DNA from: Dryococelus australis
Taxonomy: Eukaryota > Arthropoda > Insecta > Phasmatodea > Phasmatidae
Reading direction: 5' to 3'
Assembly: GCA_029891345.1 (NCBI GenBank)
Contig: CM056995.1
Span: 78,555,895-78,619,894 of the forward strand
Length of the DNA stretch: 64,000 bases
In this document: piece after piece, positions 11,729 to 23,652 of the stretch
Position numbering within the stretch: position 1 is the stretch's first letter
Layout: each line of letters opens with the position of its first letter
The notes under the pieces: generated by a model
Databases searched by the model: none
Seen by the model: the letters and a program-made list of their open reading frames with translations, nothing else
Told to the model about the DNA's origin: nothing
Translations under genes and position numbers: made by a program

Positions 11729-13104
11729 TAATCCATTTCATATAAGTGGTCTCAAATTTGACAGTTCTAGGAAAGTGGTGCCAATGGCACCTGGGTGGCT
11801 ATGTATCCTTCCACTACAGATGAACTGTCATTGAAGGTGACTGCAAACAAACACAATGTGAATGCCAGTATTTGTAAACAAACACCATGTGAATGCCAGT
11901 ATTTGTAAATAAACAACACATGACTGCCTGTCGTTGCAAACAAACTGTATGTACCTCCTCCCAAATGGCTTTTAGAAGCTGTGAAGGGCTGTTCAAGCAG
12001 TTGCAGTTTGGCAACAATCCATATAATAGGTCTATAAATTGATCATTTTTTTACCTTGCAAGAAATTTGTAACCAGAATACATGAAAATGAAATTGTATT
12101 TTGACTGTCAAATGAATAAAAGATATTTTACAGTTTTTGAATACACTCTAACTATATTAATGACAACTAATCTTGTCACACTTACCTGAAGTAAGTTCTT
12201 GTAAACGTAAAAATTTAGCATGGTTTCCACAAACACCAAATACCAAGACCCCTCCCCCCCAGGAATGCACAAATACCAAAATGCCACCCCCTCCCACACT
12301 TTTTTAAAAGTACATAATTCAGCTTCGTGGTATTATATGACAACAAACTCTGTACAGACTGATACTTTTATGGTGGTTATAATTCTCAGGATGTTAAAGT
12401 ATGTAGGTTGACAAAATAATATTTAAGCAAATGTTACTTAATATCAGTAATTTTAATAACTCTCATTTAGAAACTCAAATGTTAAGTATTGCCGGTCTAC
12501 ATACAAAATACTTGAATAAATTTCCTCAAATACCTACGTGTTCAGATTGTCATGCTGCGAATAGAAACTTATTTCTGACTCAGTGTTGATATTTATACTG
12601 AAGTTCAGTCACACAACCTCCCTCCTCAAAATTGTGAATACAGTCCTAGGCTTGTTCTCGGGTACCTAATGAAAAACTGTATTTCAGTTCAGAGATGTTA
12701 CAAAGCGCTTTAGAGAAGTAGATGTGACCCACAGCAACAATATATCAAACGAACATGTTACTTACACACCAAAAAGATGCTCCACCTACCCAAGATTGAA
12801 GACATCGTAAAGTTCACTTTCCTTAGCTATAAATTTTGGAATATTGCAGTTCTTGCTGATGCATGAGACACTTCTTTATGATGTTGGAGCACCTTCCTTG
12901 GGTGCTTAAAAGGAAAGAATTTTGTTTGATAAGCATATTGTAATTTACTTGATATAAAAAAGTCGTCTTTCCAATGTAAATCCTGTTTATGTGACTTATT
13001 CTTCCATTATTCTTAACAATGTATGTTAAAAACATATGAGCGCTTTTAATTTGCAAAACAAAAATGCTCAAAATGTGTATGAAAGATCCCAACGTTGAAA
13101 CCTA

Positions 13105-14968
13105 TAGTTCATTCCCCATTAGAAGCAGCTTTCTCGAAGCCCTGCTAAATATCTATTTGCAGGCCCGTTTTGTTATCCTTCCCCCAAATGTAAACAAACA
13201 TTGCCATGTGACTGCCATGTATCATCTGTCAAAATCAATGCTTACATTCCATTGTGCGAGTATATATGATCGTATATTTTCGCTACAACTAAAAATAAAC
13301 ATTGAAATGTGACTTCTACTTTTATACTTGTCAAATGTGTTGTTTACTATTTACAACTATTTTGAAGAATTCTGTCATATTCCGAAAACCATTCCATATG
13401 AATAACAATTTAGGCCTCTAACATTATTTAGGTCAGCTTTATGACGTTTTAAAAATGCCTGAATTGATGACAGTTCTTACGGTTATTTTACATTAACATA
13501 TTTGCTTTCCACGACATAGCTCAATACATGTAATTCACTGTAGTATTTTGCTGCGACTGTGTTTAACACTGTTACAAACTGCGAGGTAAAGGGCTGTACT
13601 AATTATATCCTTTTGTTATTTATCTGTGTTGGGTCATTTCTTTAAAAGGACGACCTCAGTTGGAATAAATATTAAAACGAAGGAACAACCTGTCAAACGC
13701 AACTCGTGTTGCTCATTTTTTATCATACAAATTTTAAAGATAACGGTGAACACGCACACAAATAAGCCTACGATAACTTTTATTCCGCTCATATTTTTAT
13801 ATATTGCTACTTACTGTCTATTAGCTTTATTGAAATTTATCGTGCTGGGCTAAGTACTTTTCTTCTGGGATTGTGGCAAATTACGTTACATGACTGTGTT
13901 TCAAACGCCTTAAGGCAAAGGTACAAAGTTGTGATAAACAAACAGATGTGGATATAAATTAATAACTGCGCCATAAAAACAGTTCACATTTAAAACGTAT
14001 AAATAGTGCTAATCAAATATTTGAAACCATGCACACACGACCAGTGTATAGACCATGATGCACAAAGGCACGCCATTTCACAGACGCAATGATTAACGAA
14101 ACACACGTCACAGTATATTTATTACTGCCATGGAAAAACAGATTCATCACAACATTGTAACTTGTCTAGGTAGGATTAAAAAACACAACGTCTACAAACA
14201 TGATGTATTAATCTGAAGTATTTTTCGTAGTATGAATAATTTACATTTCGTTTGACAAAAAGCAACACGCCATGTCATGGCTCGCCACGTCTGCCAACTT
14301 CACTTTGTTTCTGTCCCGCCATCATATCTAAATATATTAAAATAAGTATTCAAACATTAAAATCTCTTTTCAGTAGTAAATTACAAATTCAAAAATCATT
14401 GCTGTAATAAGTATGAAATAGGCTACAATTCAAAACATGTACAACTTTACCACATACTAGCGAATTGAATCTTCCCGAGTGTGAAAGACGAAGACAGAGA
14501 TAGAGAGAGAGCGACAAAGCTCGCTCAGTATACAGTTGCTTCAAAATTACTCTTGCTTGATAAAACAACGCTGTACCATTACGGCCTACTCACAAAATTT
14601 TCCGCTGTTATTTAAAAATGTAAAAATGAGATATGCTGCCATCGGGGCTACTTAAATATTTAAGTATTTCGATAGGCACCATTTAATTTACAAACAGTAT
14701 GCAAAAAAACTAGTTAAAAATAATATTTTAACTGCGAACTATTTCTTACTGGTGGTTGCCAACACGTCGCAGCACTCGCTATTGTTAATTCATATTAAAA
14801 AAAGGAATAAGTATTACAAGTTATAGAAGATATTAAGGTACAGGTTTATTTATTCAACAATACAGTATTTTAAAGTTAACCACAGTGTTATATATTTGTG
14901 GAATACATGTTACTGAAAAAACAGGTGACATGTTATGCTTAGTGTTCTTTCCAATAGGGAATGGACTA
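13105..14968. mobile_element. 1.86-kb TA-flanked element nested in copy 1
   Basis: The ends read TAGTTCATTCCCCATTAGAA and, in reverse complement on the right, TAGTCCATTCCCTATTGGAA. The flanks are TA (13103-13104 and 14969-14970). The inverted second copy of the host element has the uninterrupted site at 42953-42954, where GAAACC-TA-CATGCC is continuous in reverse complement. This is therefore a true insertion into copy 1, not a deletion from copy 2. The first nine bases of its right terminus (TAGTCCATT) equal those of its host element, so the two are probably related families. No transposase is recognised inside. Confidence 0.8.
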
Positions 14969-15317
14969 TACATGCCATTTTGTTACTTTCAAATACAGCC
15001 CTTAAAAACAGGAAAACCTTTAAATTTATTTGCTAACAAGTATCCCTGCGTAACAAGCTTGACAAATTTTATACACGTTCTAAAAAATTAAGTGACACAA
15101 CTTACAAGTTTGTATGGCCAGTAAGCTTTACGTTTTGAAACCCTCCAGAACCAGTGTGTTAGAGTTTCAACAATAATAACAGAGAGAAATGTTCATAGCA
15201 ATGAAATGTGGACCCAATTAGGGTACCATCTTAATTTTATTTTGAGGGAAAAAGTGAGCAGAGTGGGCGGGCTTTAGTTTATTGTATTTCATGAGACGGG
15301 AATATTTTGATGTTCAC

Positions 15318-15777
15318 GATGCCGGAATCACATAGCCGCAACGTGCACGGCACGACGGCTAACAGTCAATGAAATAGAAGATAGATTGTAAACCCAACCA
15401 ATTCTGTCGTTCAACCAGCAATTTTGGATTAGAAATGGTATCTATTCTTCGTCGTGTTGTGCGGCACGACATAAGAATGTACAACATTGCAAAATGAAGT
15501 TGAAAACTACTGTACCTAACCATTAAAAATAATAATTTTACTTTTTTATGCATTAGCGATACCAATTTGTCACCATTATGTATTACAAATTTCCCACTTG
15601 TTCACCACCTTTGAGTCTAATGTAGCCTATCAGCGCCTCCTAAATAGTTAGGTTAAATGCCGAGAGAGTGGTGTCGGTCGTGCTGTAAATTCAAGTAGTC
15701 AAGTTGAAATGTGTCATGGTTGCGTTTTTGGTCATTTCGTGCTGTGTTGGTCGGGTCTATGTGATTCCGGCATGAGT
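15318..15777. mobile_element. MITE-like unit, about 0.46 kb, copy in element 1
   Basis: ATGCCGGAATCACATAG at the left is mirrored by CTATGTGATTCCGGCAT at the right. Subterminal GGTCGTGCTGT or GCACGAC words repeat inside. The same unit lies at the equivalent place in copy 2 (42182-42637), so it was in the family before both copies spread. Confidence 0.65.
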
Positions 15778-17009
15778 GTGTGGCACTTTGAGTTGCATAT
15801 TGTTTTGATGGAGCAGTGGAAAATTTTGCTTGTATGGAAATAAGATTTAAATTATTTAACTTAGAAAATTATAACTTTAATGAAAATACAAAATGCGATA
15901 CATACGTCGCTGTTCGTATTCATACAGATGCAGCAATTTATACAAGCACACACTTTGACCGAAGGTTAACCTTACACTCGTATTTACGGTGTAGACAAAC
16001 AAATATTGTTCACTCACTACAAAAGTGTAGAAAGTGCGACATTTTTCAGGCCACAGGCATGTCAATAATTATATTAACAGTTTACAAATACATTTACAAA
16101 ACATGCAAATTTGTTGTTGTAACCTCTTGAACATTGTTTTTCTATGGCAATCTTTGCGAGTTTACATCACTAAAATCAAGTTTGTTCGTCACTAGCATTA
16201 AAAAATTTATTTGTAAAATCATTCAGTAAAATCAACTCTGCGCATGTTTCCTAATACAAACAAACTTAAACTTATATTTGTGTCACTTCATCATGGAAGG
16301 CGGTTAGGAAAATGGTGGAATGAGCAATTTAACAACGTGCCGATTAATATTACATTTCACTCAACAAAACACACTACAGCGGTACCAACAACCAACTATG
16401 TTTGGAGAAAGCAAATAAAAAGTAATTAACTATCAATTAAATACTCTGACAACACCGATAAGATATTTGTATAGTAAACACGATAAGAAAAAACACGGTC
16501 ACACAACTTCCTTCACCGGGCTGGAAACATAAACATTGCTAGCAATTGGCTGGAAACATTTACTGTTTGTATGTGTCAACATACACTGTCATAAATGCTG
16601 AACATGTTTTTAAAGTCCCGTTACTAATAGCCAAGAAAATTTAATATTACTTTAGAAACATAATTCAAATCATAAATGTTGTAAGTATAATTAAAATTTT
16701 GAATTAAAACTTTCAATTCTGAGTACTATTTCCTTCAAAAGACAGCATCAAAATAGCCAACCTAACAACACGAATCCCGCAGCAGTTCATCAGCTGATAC
16801 AATACTGTAGGAGCGAGAACACTTACTAGGTTGGTCACAATGTCAGTCAAATTTGAGACCACTTATATTAAATGGACTATATATTAATTGGTTTGTTCGT
16901 TGTGGTTTTTACACATTTAGAATAGAAGCAATTGCAACTTAGATGAATTTTTTCTACGATCAATGAAACTAGACATTGTTTCTTGGAGGTAGTTGATGAG
17001 GGGAAGTAG

Positions 17010-18153
17010 GTGGATGACTGCTTCATAGATCTAGAGAAGGCATTTGATAAGGTGCCCCATGGGACATTGATGAGGAAAGTGGAGGCGCTGATACCAGATA
17101 GGAGGGTAGTGGAATGGATAGGGGACTTCCTCAGGGGGCAAAGGCAGAGGGTGAAAGTGGGGGAGGCAATATCGGAGGAAGAGGAGGTTACGTCAGGGGT
17201 ACCACAGGGAAGCATGCTGGGTCCTTTGTTATTTACCATAATGGTAAATGATATGGATTTGGGGATTAGGGAAAAAAATCAGATTGTTTGCAGACGATTG
17301 TGTTGTGTATGCTGAAGTGGTAGAGGGGGGCGGAAATTTGCAGGCGGACATTGATAAGATATGGTTGTGGACCAGGAAAAATAAAATAAAGATAAATGTA
17401 AGAAAAACTAAGGTAGTGAGGTTCACAAGGAAGAAGATGATAAGCAGGGACATGTACAGATGGGAGGGACAAGAGAAAGAAGAAGCAGCAGAATATACGT
17501 ATCTAGGGATTGTACTGCAGGAAGACCTCAGGTGGAAAAAACTGGTAGAGGGGGTGGTTGCAAAGGAAAGAAGGGCTCTGGGGATGCTGGAAAGGGTGCT
17601 GAAGGGAGTCAGCTGTGAGGTGAAGGCATATGGTACAATGGTACGGCCAATGTTAAAATATGCTGCAGCAGTATGGGACCCGTATGTGGAGGTTGAGGTG
17701 CGAGAACTGGAAAAGGTACAGAGAAGGGTAGTAAGATGTGTCAAGGGTAGGTGGAAAAAGCAGGGGCAGGATGATGAGGAAGAAGGGAACTATAGGCCAA
17801 CAGTGATGATGAAAGAAATGGGGTGGAGCTCATTGAAGGACAGGAGGAAAGTTAAACGGCTAGTCAGGATGTACAGGATGGTGAATGAAGAGGGAGGATG
17901 GGGAGGATTACACTGCAAGTTAAGTAAGGGAGTGTTTAGAGGAAAAGGAAGCAACAGTGAGAAGCTTCAGAGGGTATGGAGGAGAACGGAGCGGGGTAGG
18001 CAGTCCATGTGTGTGAGGTCAGTGAGGGAGTGGAATGTGTTGAGGGAGGAATTGGTATCTGTGAGAGGGGTTGGTAAATTCAGGAAGGGAGTGGAAAAGG
18101 AGTTGGTTGGGCGAAGGAGAGGTGAGAGAGCTCGCCACCAGGCGGTAGCCTAA
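17010..18153 (+). pseudogene. Non-LTR retrotransposon reverse transcriptase, 5'-truncated, one frameshift
   Basis: The reverse transcriptase would copy its own mRNA at a nicked chromosomal site. Motifs in order: FIDLEKAFDKVPHG (motif A with the first catalytic Asp), then SGVPQGSMLGPLLF (motif B). After a frame change come LFADDCVVYAE (motif C, both catalytic Asp kept), KIKINVRKTKVVRF, YTYLGIVLQEDLRW and VRPMLKYAAAVWDPY followed by LEKVQRRVVRCVKG. The C-terminal part is open for 301 codons to a TAA at 18151-18153. The break is one extra A in an A7 run at about 17271-17277. The motif wording fits the CR1/L2/Jockey side of LINEs; a clade call needs alignment. The endonuclease and fingers are missing because the copy starts just inside motif A, after a stop. 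The sense strand is strongly purine-biased. Confidence 0.85.
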
Positions 18154-18266
18154 TTGCGAGCGTATGTATGTATATTGTGTGTATAAGACTACTTGAATAA
18201 AAAGTTGGAACTGGTTTCTGGTGTAGCTGTGTAGTCAGTATCGGTACTGTATCTGCAATCTTTATA
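18154..18266 (+). other. 3' tail of the non-LTR element
   Basis: Short stretch after the stop codon with TATGTATGTATATTGTGTGT and an AATAAA word at 18197-18202. No long poly-A tail or tail repeat is seen, so the exact end is uncertain. Confidence 0.35.
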
Positions 18267-18503
18267 TAGGCTATTCACGGTAAAGTGAGCACCGTTTGAA
18301 GCCCTCTCATTTGGAATAATAGTCAATAAATACATTTTAATGTAGCCTTAGACATTAACTTTCAAGTCAGGTTACATACCTACACTGTGTTCATACTTAT
18401 ATGGCAACATTTATTTTAAAAAGTTGTGAATGGATAAAAATAACTCATAGGAAAAAAATTAACTAAGGTCTTAGAAGTACTCACATTACTGTGAAAAGCC
18501 TGT
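18267..18503. mobile_element. MITE, 0.24 kb, copy 1 of a two-copy family
   Basis: The left end GGCTATTCACGGTAAAGTGA faces a right end that reads, in reverse complement, GGCTTTTCACAGTAATGTGA. The middle shares CCCTCTCATTTGGAA, AATAGTCAATAA and TTTAGCCTTAGAC-like stretches with the copy at 32729-32960, in the same orientation. No coding capacity. Confidence 0.8.
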
Positions 18504-19195
18504 ATCAGCCCTGCCCTATTATTTTTTAAAAAGTAATGATAAAATAGTACTTTCTAAAATATGAAAATGTACAAATTACTTCCTGCAAACATAAAGTAAT
18601 GCATGCTTTGCAGATAGTACATACTGCTTACTTATTGGTGAAATTTCCTTTGAAATATAATATCACTTACCCTTAAAAAATATCACTGAAGGAAGTTTGC
18701 TTAAAAGACCTTTATCTTTTGAAATAAAAAGAATACTTCAGTGAGAAATCCTCTTTGTTGTTCCTTCAAGAAACACTTGAATATTGACATTGCACTATGA
18801 AAAATGTGCCGACAGATATTAATCAACATTTTTGTGACAAAGGTGTATAAAGTTTACGCTTCTAGGGTGTAATTTTATTCGTAAGATGATTAACTAGTGA
18901 TTTAAATTATATTTCATATAAATTGATGCATGCCAGCATGCTGCACTACAAACACACGCACTCTACGGCAGACTTCTCCCCATCTGAGCACACCAAGCGC
19001 GGGGCGAAATCAAATTCGTTGGCGCTGAGACTTGGAAATGACAATATTAAAAATACTTCATGCATTAGTTGGTCACCTATGTAACTGAACTTCATGTCTG
19101 AAATTATCTTCTTCTACGCCCAATCAAGAATGAGTATGTAAATGGCTTCCAAATGAAGAAAGTATAGTATTTATTTAAATTATACTATGCTACCC
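18504..19195. other. No gene seen; AT-rich spacer
   Basis: AT-rich sequence without supported open frames or obvious terminal repeats. Probably intronic DNA or an old unrecognised repeat. Confidence 0.5.
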
Positions 19196-21220
19196 TGCCT
19201 GTCCAAGAAGTTCCAAATAACTATCAAGATAGCAGCACCCCGTGACCTTCTAACGTCACGGCCCGCCGACCTCAGTCCGGAGTGCAAGAAATTATCTACG
19301 CCTCCACCAGGGGCGATAAGAAATAGAGCAGCGCTCCCGCAGCAGATAAACCAGCCCCTGTGATGGAAAGCTATGTTACCCCCCCTCCCCCCCCCCCCCC
19401 CCAGAGAATTGCTGACACAGGGCGATTTTCGTATAAATTGAAGTCCAGCACCATGGTCCAGGAGAGACGCCGGGCTCGCTGGCCGACAAGGTTCACGAGC
19501 TCTCCTACAGCCTAAAGAAGACGCTCTTCCTCTCCTCAGCAGCCTGTACCAAGGCTCGAACCTCTCTCTCACCAGCAGCCCGCGCACGACCTCGAACTCC
19601 TCGCCTCAGTAGCCCGCACCAGGGTTTGAACTACATCACCTCAGCAGCCTGTGCCAAGGCTCGAACCTTCCTGGCACCAGCTCGAGATACAGCAGCGCCA
19701 CCTCCAGCCCAGCTGACTGGCCCAGGGACAGCTTTTCACGTCCATGGTAAATTCCACGCCTGTACCCTATACCCTGACTTAAGTCAACTTCCTTGACTCC
19801 AGCGGTAACAGGTCATTTCATGATACCGCCCCATTAAAGCTCACACTGTAAGTAGTGTAAAGAACTTTCCATTGAGTTAATCTCTAATTATTGTAATTAA
19901 CCTTTATTAATTCCCCCAGGTTTGTCTTCACCTGTACAGTAATTATAATTGAAATTTTCCAACGTATTCTATTCTAACATTTTAATTATAGGTATTTTAT
20001 TAGCTTGTAATTTTTACCCGGGACTTTCCGCAATCTTTTTCTATATGATAATAAATATTACATCTTATTCTGAAATAGTGGTTGTTGACTACATCAATTG
20101 TACGGTAGATTCCCCTTTATCACTATTTATATAATTTCAGTGTGGTGTGTTTCTTACTCAGCCGTGTAGTGGATTGAATACTTCAGGAGGCAAGGCCTGA
20201 CCAAGGACCCTTCACCAAGATTTCGGGACACCCGCCACCGACAATGGATGCATGGTTTTGTTACGTGGGTTGCCTATCTTGCGGCAGGTTCGCGGAAGTG
20301 ACTGCAAATTCCGCCCCCCTTCCGGACTGCTTGTTTGTAAACCCCGTAGCCAGTCTTTCTTTTTTTCTTTTGGCTTTGAACTTGTGGTTGTTGTCTTTTT
20401 ATCAATGCGCAAGCAGCACGATGGTTTACGAAGCTGTCAGAGGCAACATGAGAGACATGCCGCTATTAATCAGACATTACTAAACCAATTAATCCATGAA
20501 TCTAACCCCAGTACACTTGTCCCACGAGAACCAGAGTATGAACCCGTAGACTATAGTACAGTCATACCACCCACTCGTGAGAACCCATTAAAGCGGTGGT
20601 TTGGTTGGTGCCCTCCAGATGCTGACTCTAACCCGAGGAAACCCCTTCTAATCTTACAGTTACACAATCTTCCAGTTCTAGTGTCGAGCACCTAGAGCAG
20701 CCCTCATCTAAAACCTCTGAACGAAACAGCACTGTTTGATTATCATCTAACAAGGTAATTCGGGTTCGATACCTGAAGACAGAAACACTCCCGAGTTTCT
20801 GAGTGGTGAAATTGGCTTCCAGGAAATCCATAAGGATACAAATTCTCGTTAAACCAAGTCCTAGAGTAACTGGTAAAAGTTCCCCAGCTAATTTTGTCCC
20901 CGCCCGACAGCAGACAAGGCCGCAGCGGATAAACCCAGTAAGTCCTTGCCAGATCACCCATCATCACACCCACTCATAAATCGTAACTACGATTGAGCAT
21001 TACCTTTCATCAGGACAACTGGTGTGTCTGCTAGTGACGACTCCAGTGGTCAGGATGACAAGGCTGCCCGGAAGGGATAGCCTGATACTCCGAATCACCT
21101 TGGGGTTGGACTCCCCTCCGCCTAGCAAATTCCAAGAGGGTAGTCAGCACTCTAACTGCTTACCTATCAGACAGCAGCGGCCATTAAGGATAAAACCCCC
21201 ACCCCATTAAAATCCATTGA
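19196..21220. other. GC-rich block of probable retroelement origin, unclassified
   Basis: The base composition changes sharply to GC-rich here and back to AT-rich after 21220. It includes a 16-C run (19387-19402), a four-fold imperfect repeat (19530-19685), and an open stretch at 20252-20695 whose second half (NQLIHESNPSTLVPREPEYE, then a WFGWCPPDA segment) looks protein-like but matches nothing I recognise. An LTR plus leader of a retroelement would fit; I could not define ends. Confidence 0.35.
19530..19685 (-). repeat. Four imperfect tandem units of about 36-42 bp with B-box-like words
   Basis: The plus strand repeats CCTCAGCAGCC...GCTCGAACC four times with substitutions. On the minus strand each unit carries GGTTCGAGCC or a near variant, which fits the RNA polymerase III B-box consensus GGTTCGANNCC. 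No full tRNA fold is seen. Confidence 0.55.
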
Positions 21221-22640
21221 GATGCATAAATCTAATTTCGAAACACCTTCTTAAAGAGGGAAAAGAGACCAACATGCAATTTCTAGGGTTTTTAGGGGTT
21301 AAAATTGATTCCTATTAAATTTTTACAAGGACAATGATATTACAAAACTCATTCTCGTAAGGAAGTTTACTGTATATTACGAGATGCTGTACCAAAACAT
21401 GCATATATATGGTTACAGATTTATATATTCATGTTTTGATGTACAAAACAATTTACAATGGCTCTGTATGTCAACACAGTTAATCTAGGTCAACACACAC
21501 AGATGGATGGCGTTGCAAGTCAAGAGTAAAAACTTATTGTTTGCAGCCATAAGTTATATGTAAACATTATACTGAATGTAACTCAGCAATAGGCATTTTT
21601 TTTAAACATGTTGCATTAGAAAACAAAACCTGATTTACGTTGAAAATTGTTAAAAGAAAAATCAGTACTTTTATGTAAAGCCTACATATGGAATTTAACT
21701 ATTCGATTTTGGAAGATGCAATATAAAATATTCGCTGTACTAAAAGTTTACGTATATTTTGTATGTTAACGTATTTTTACATACTTCACATTGGGTATTT
21801 GGGTGGGAAAAGAAAATCTTACACATTAAAGTGAATAATACCTTAATGCGAAGTGCATTGTATAGGAATTTTAGTGCATGTGTGTGTGCATGCACACACG
21901 TTTGTGTTTAAGTTGTTTGAAAGAACCTTGCAATGGGTGTACATGATTAAGTGAAATATTTTTTGAACATATGCCATTGCTTCACTATGTTGTCATAGAA
22001 GACCAAGTCTGAGATGTGAAACAAATATGGAACAATGAGCAGAGTGGCCAACAGAATTAAATAAGACATATAATAAATCCCACAAGAAATTTTGTCAGAT
22101 AATAAAAATTACAAAACAAATTATTAAATGAAAAACCGGGAGAAAAAAAACAAGGATAACCCAAATTATGACAGCACAAAGACTAAGACAAAAATTTTTC
22201 TGCACATGACAGGATGGCACAATGGAGAAGTAACTGCCACAAGGCTAGGCGACACAACAAAGACAACATGACAAACAACTCACAGCGAACACCGCCCTTG
22301 GTGGAATAAGTACATCCTTTGCCTGGAAAATGCGGTATTTTTGAGTTATTCTTGCTTGAATGCATGCGACCCTTCATCACAGCGTGTTTCTCTTCTGTTT
22401 CTCTCCCTTGGGCGCTGTCAAGTCCGATGATGCAGACAAAAAAAATAAAGTTCCGATAGCAAGGGGCTAAACCTTGACGAGTTACGGCAGTAATTAACAA
22501 CACTTGCTCCGAGTTTGACAGATAGGTGCCATGCCCCACTAGAACTCTCTTTTTTTTTGCTACTGTACTCGGTCACTCCCAGAATAGCACGGAAAGCTAT
22601 TACGCGGGTCTAAGTTAAGTCCCCCAACAGCCCTGTTATA
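21221..22640. other. No gene seen; AT-rich spacer with a possible TIR-element end
   Basis: Mostly AT-rich with no supported coding region. Just at the right border, CCCTGTTATATAGGGCTTTTACTGTA (about 22631-22656) looks like the right end of a Tigger/mariner-type element abutting the hAT copy at a TA. Its left end was not found. Confidence 0.4.
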
Positions 22641-23527
22641 TAGGGCTTTTACTGTAATATGACACCAAATGTAGGCCAAATTTTAAATGGTCCATGCGCA
22701 CTATCAGCCAAGAGCGCACGGAGAAGCTATCGACCGTGCATTGTCACACATGTAGGTTTATGTGAGGGGTAGGGGGATGGGGGTTGAATGACTTCTCCAA
22801 GCTGCTACTTGTTGGCGACACCTTGCTCACGTGGCAAATGTCTGTCTTTTAAAGTAATTAATTATATTTTACTGCAAAGAAAACTTGTAACTTCGAGACA
22901 GAAATAAGGCAATTATAATTTACTTCTTCATTGTCTTTAATAATTAATAATTCAAAACCACATCTGGTGATTTTTCCTGTCATGAGTTACACTACGGCTC
23001 AGTGCTTACCTACCCATTATTAGATGTCAGAAGGTGTCGAAAAGGCACTTACATATCATCAGTTTATTCAAAGACGTGTGTCTATTGAAATTAGTTAATA
23101 TAAATACTCAGATTTCCCCACAAGAAGTTACTGAAAATTAACACACAATACAAGTCGCTCTATGTTCAAACAATTTTTTGCTTACAAGTGGTAGAGTATA
23201 TGCTTTTGGGCATATAACTTTATTTGTGAAAATGGTGTCCTTTAAGTTAAATTAATATTAAGTCTTAAATTCATGTTAATTTTACGTGAAATACAATGAA
23301 ACACCAATCTTACGGGATAAAATGACTTTTAAACACAAAAGACAACATCTTTTCAAATAATAATTCCTTGATAAACTGTTTTGAATAACATTTTTAGGTG
23401 AAACCATTTTCTTTGAAATACAAGCGATGTTAGGTGCAACTATTTTGAGAGACACATAATCTTGATAAAATTACGTTCACCAGCAGTGATGGGCAGGTGG
23501 CGTGTGGAAGGCAAGTCAAGTGGGCAT

Positions 23528-23652
23528 GGGAGAGAGAGGGGAGAGAGAGAGGGAGAGAAAGGGAGAGAGAAAGGGAGAGAGAGAGAGGGGAGAGAGAGAG
23601 GGGAGAGAGAGAGGGAGGGAGAGAGAGAGGGAGGGAGGGAGAGAGAGAGAGT
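23528..23652 (+). repeat. GA-rich microsatellite, imperfect
   Basis: GAGA with GGGA interruptions over about 125 bases. Copy B of the host element has only a short GA run here (about 51594-51611), so the array grew inside copy A. Confidence 0.9.

Larger units (their letters stand above)
11729..16879. mobile_element. 5.15-kb TIR element with TA target duplication, copy 1
   Basis: The left end starts TAATCCATTTCATATAAGTG and continues GTCTCAAATTTGACAGT. The right end in reverse complement starts TAGTCCATTTAATATAAGTG and continues the same way. The terminal repeats are about 34 bases with a few mismatches, flanked by TA on both sides (11727-11728, 16880-16881). Copy 2 at 41061-44347 is the same family in opposite orientation, with matching order throughout. 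No open frame longer than about 100 codons and no known transposase domain is visible, so it is probably non-autonomous or decayed. Two smaller inverted-repeat units are nested inside (13105-14968 and 15318-15777). The superfamily is unresolved; TA duplication favours a Tc1/mariner-like mechanism. Confidence 0.8.

Noticed and set aside
13105-14968. Internal deletion in copy 2 instead of insertion in copy 1
   Set aside because: The segment has its own inverted repeats and TA on both sides, and the copy 2 junction has exactly one TA, which is the signature of insertion.
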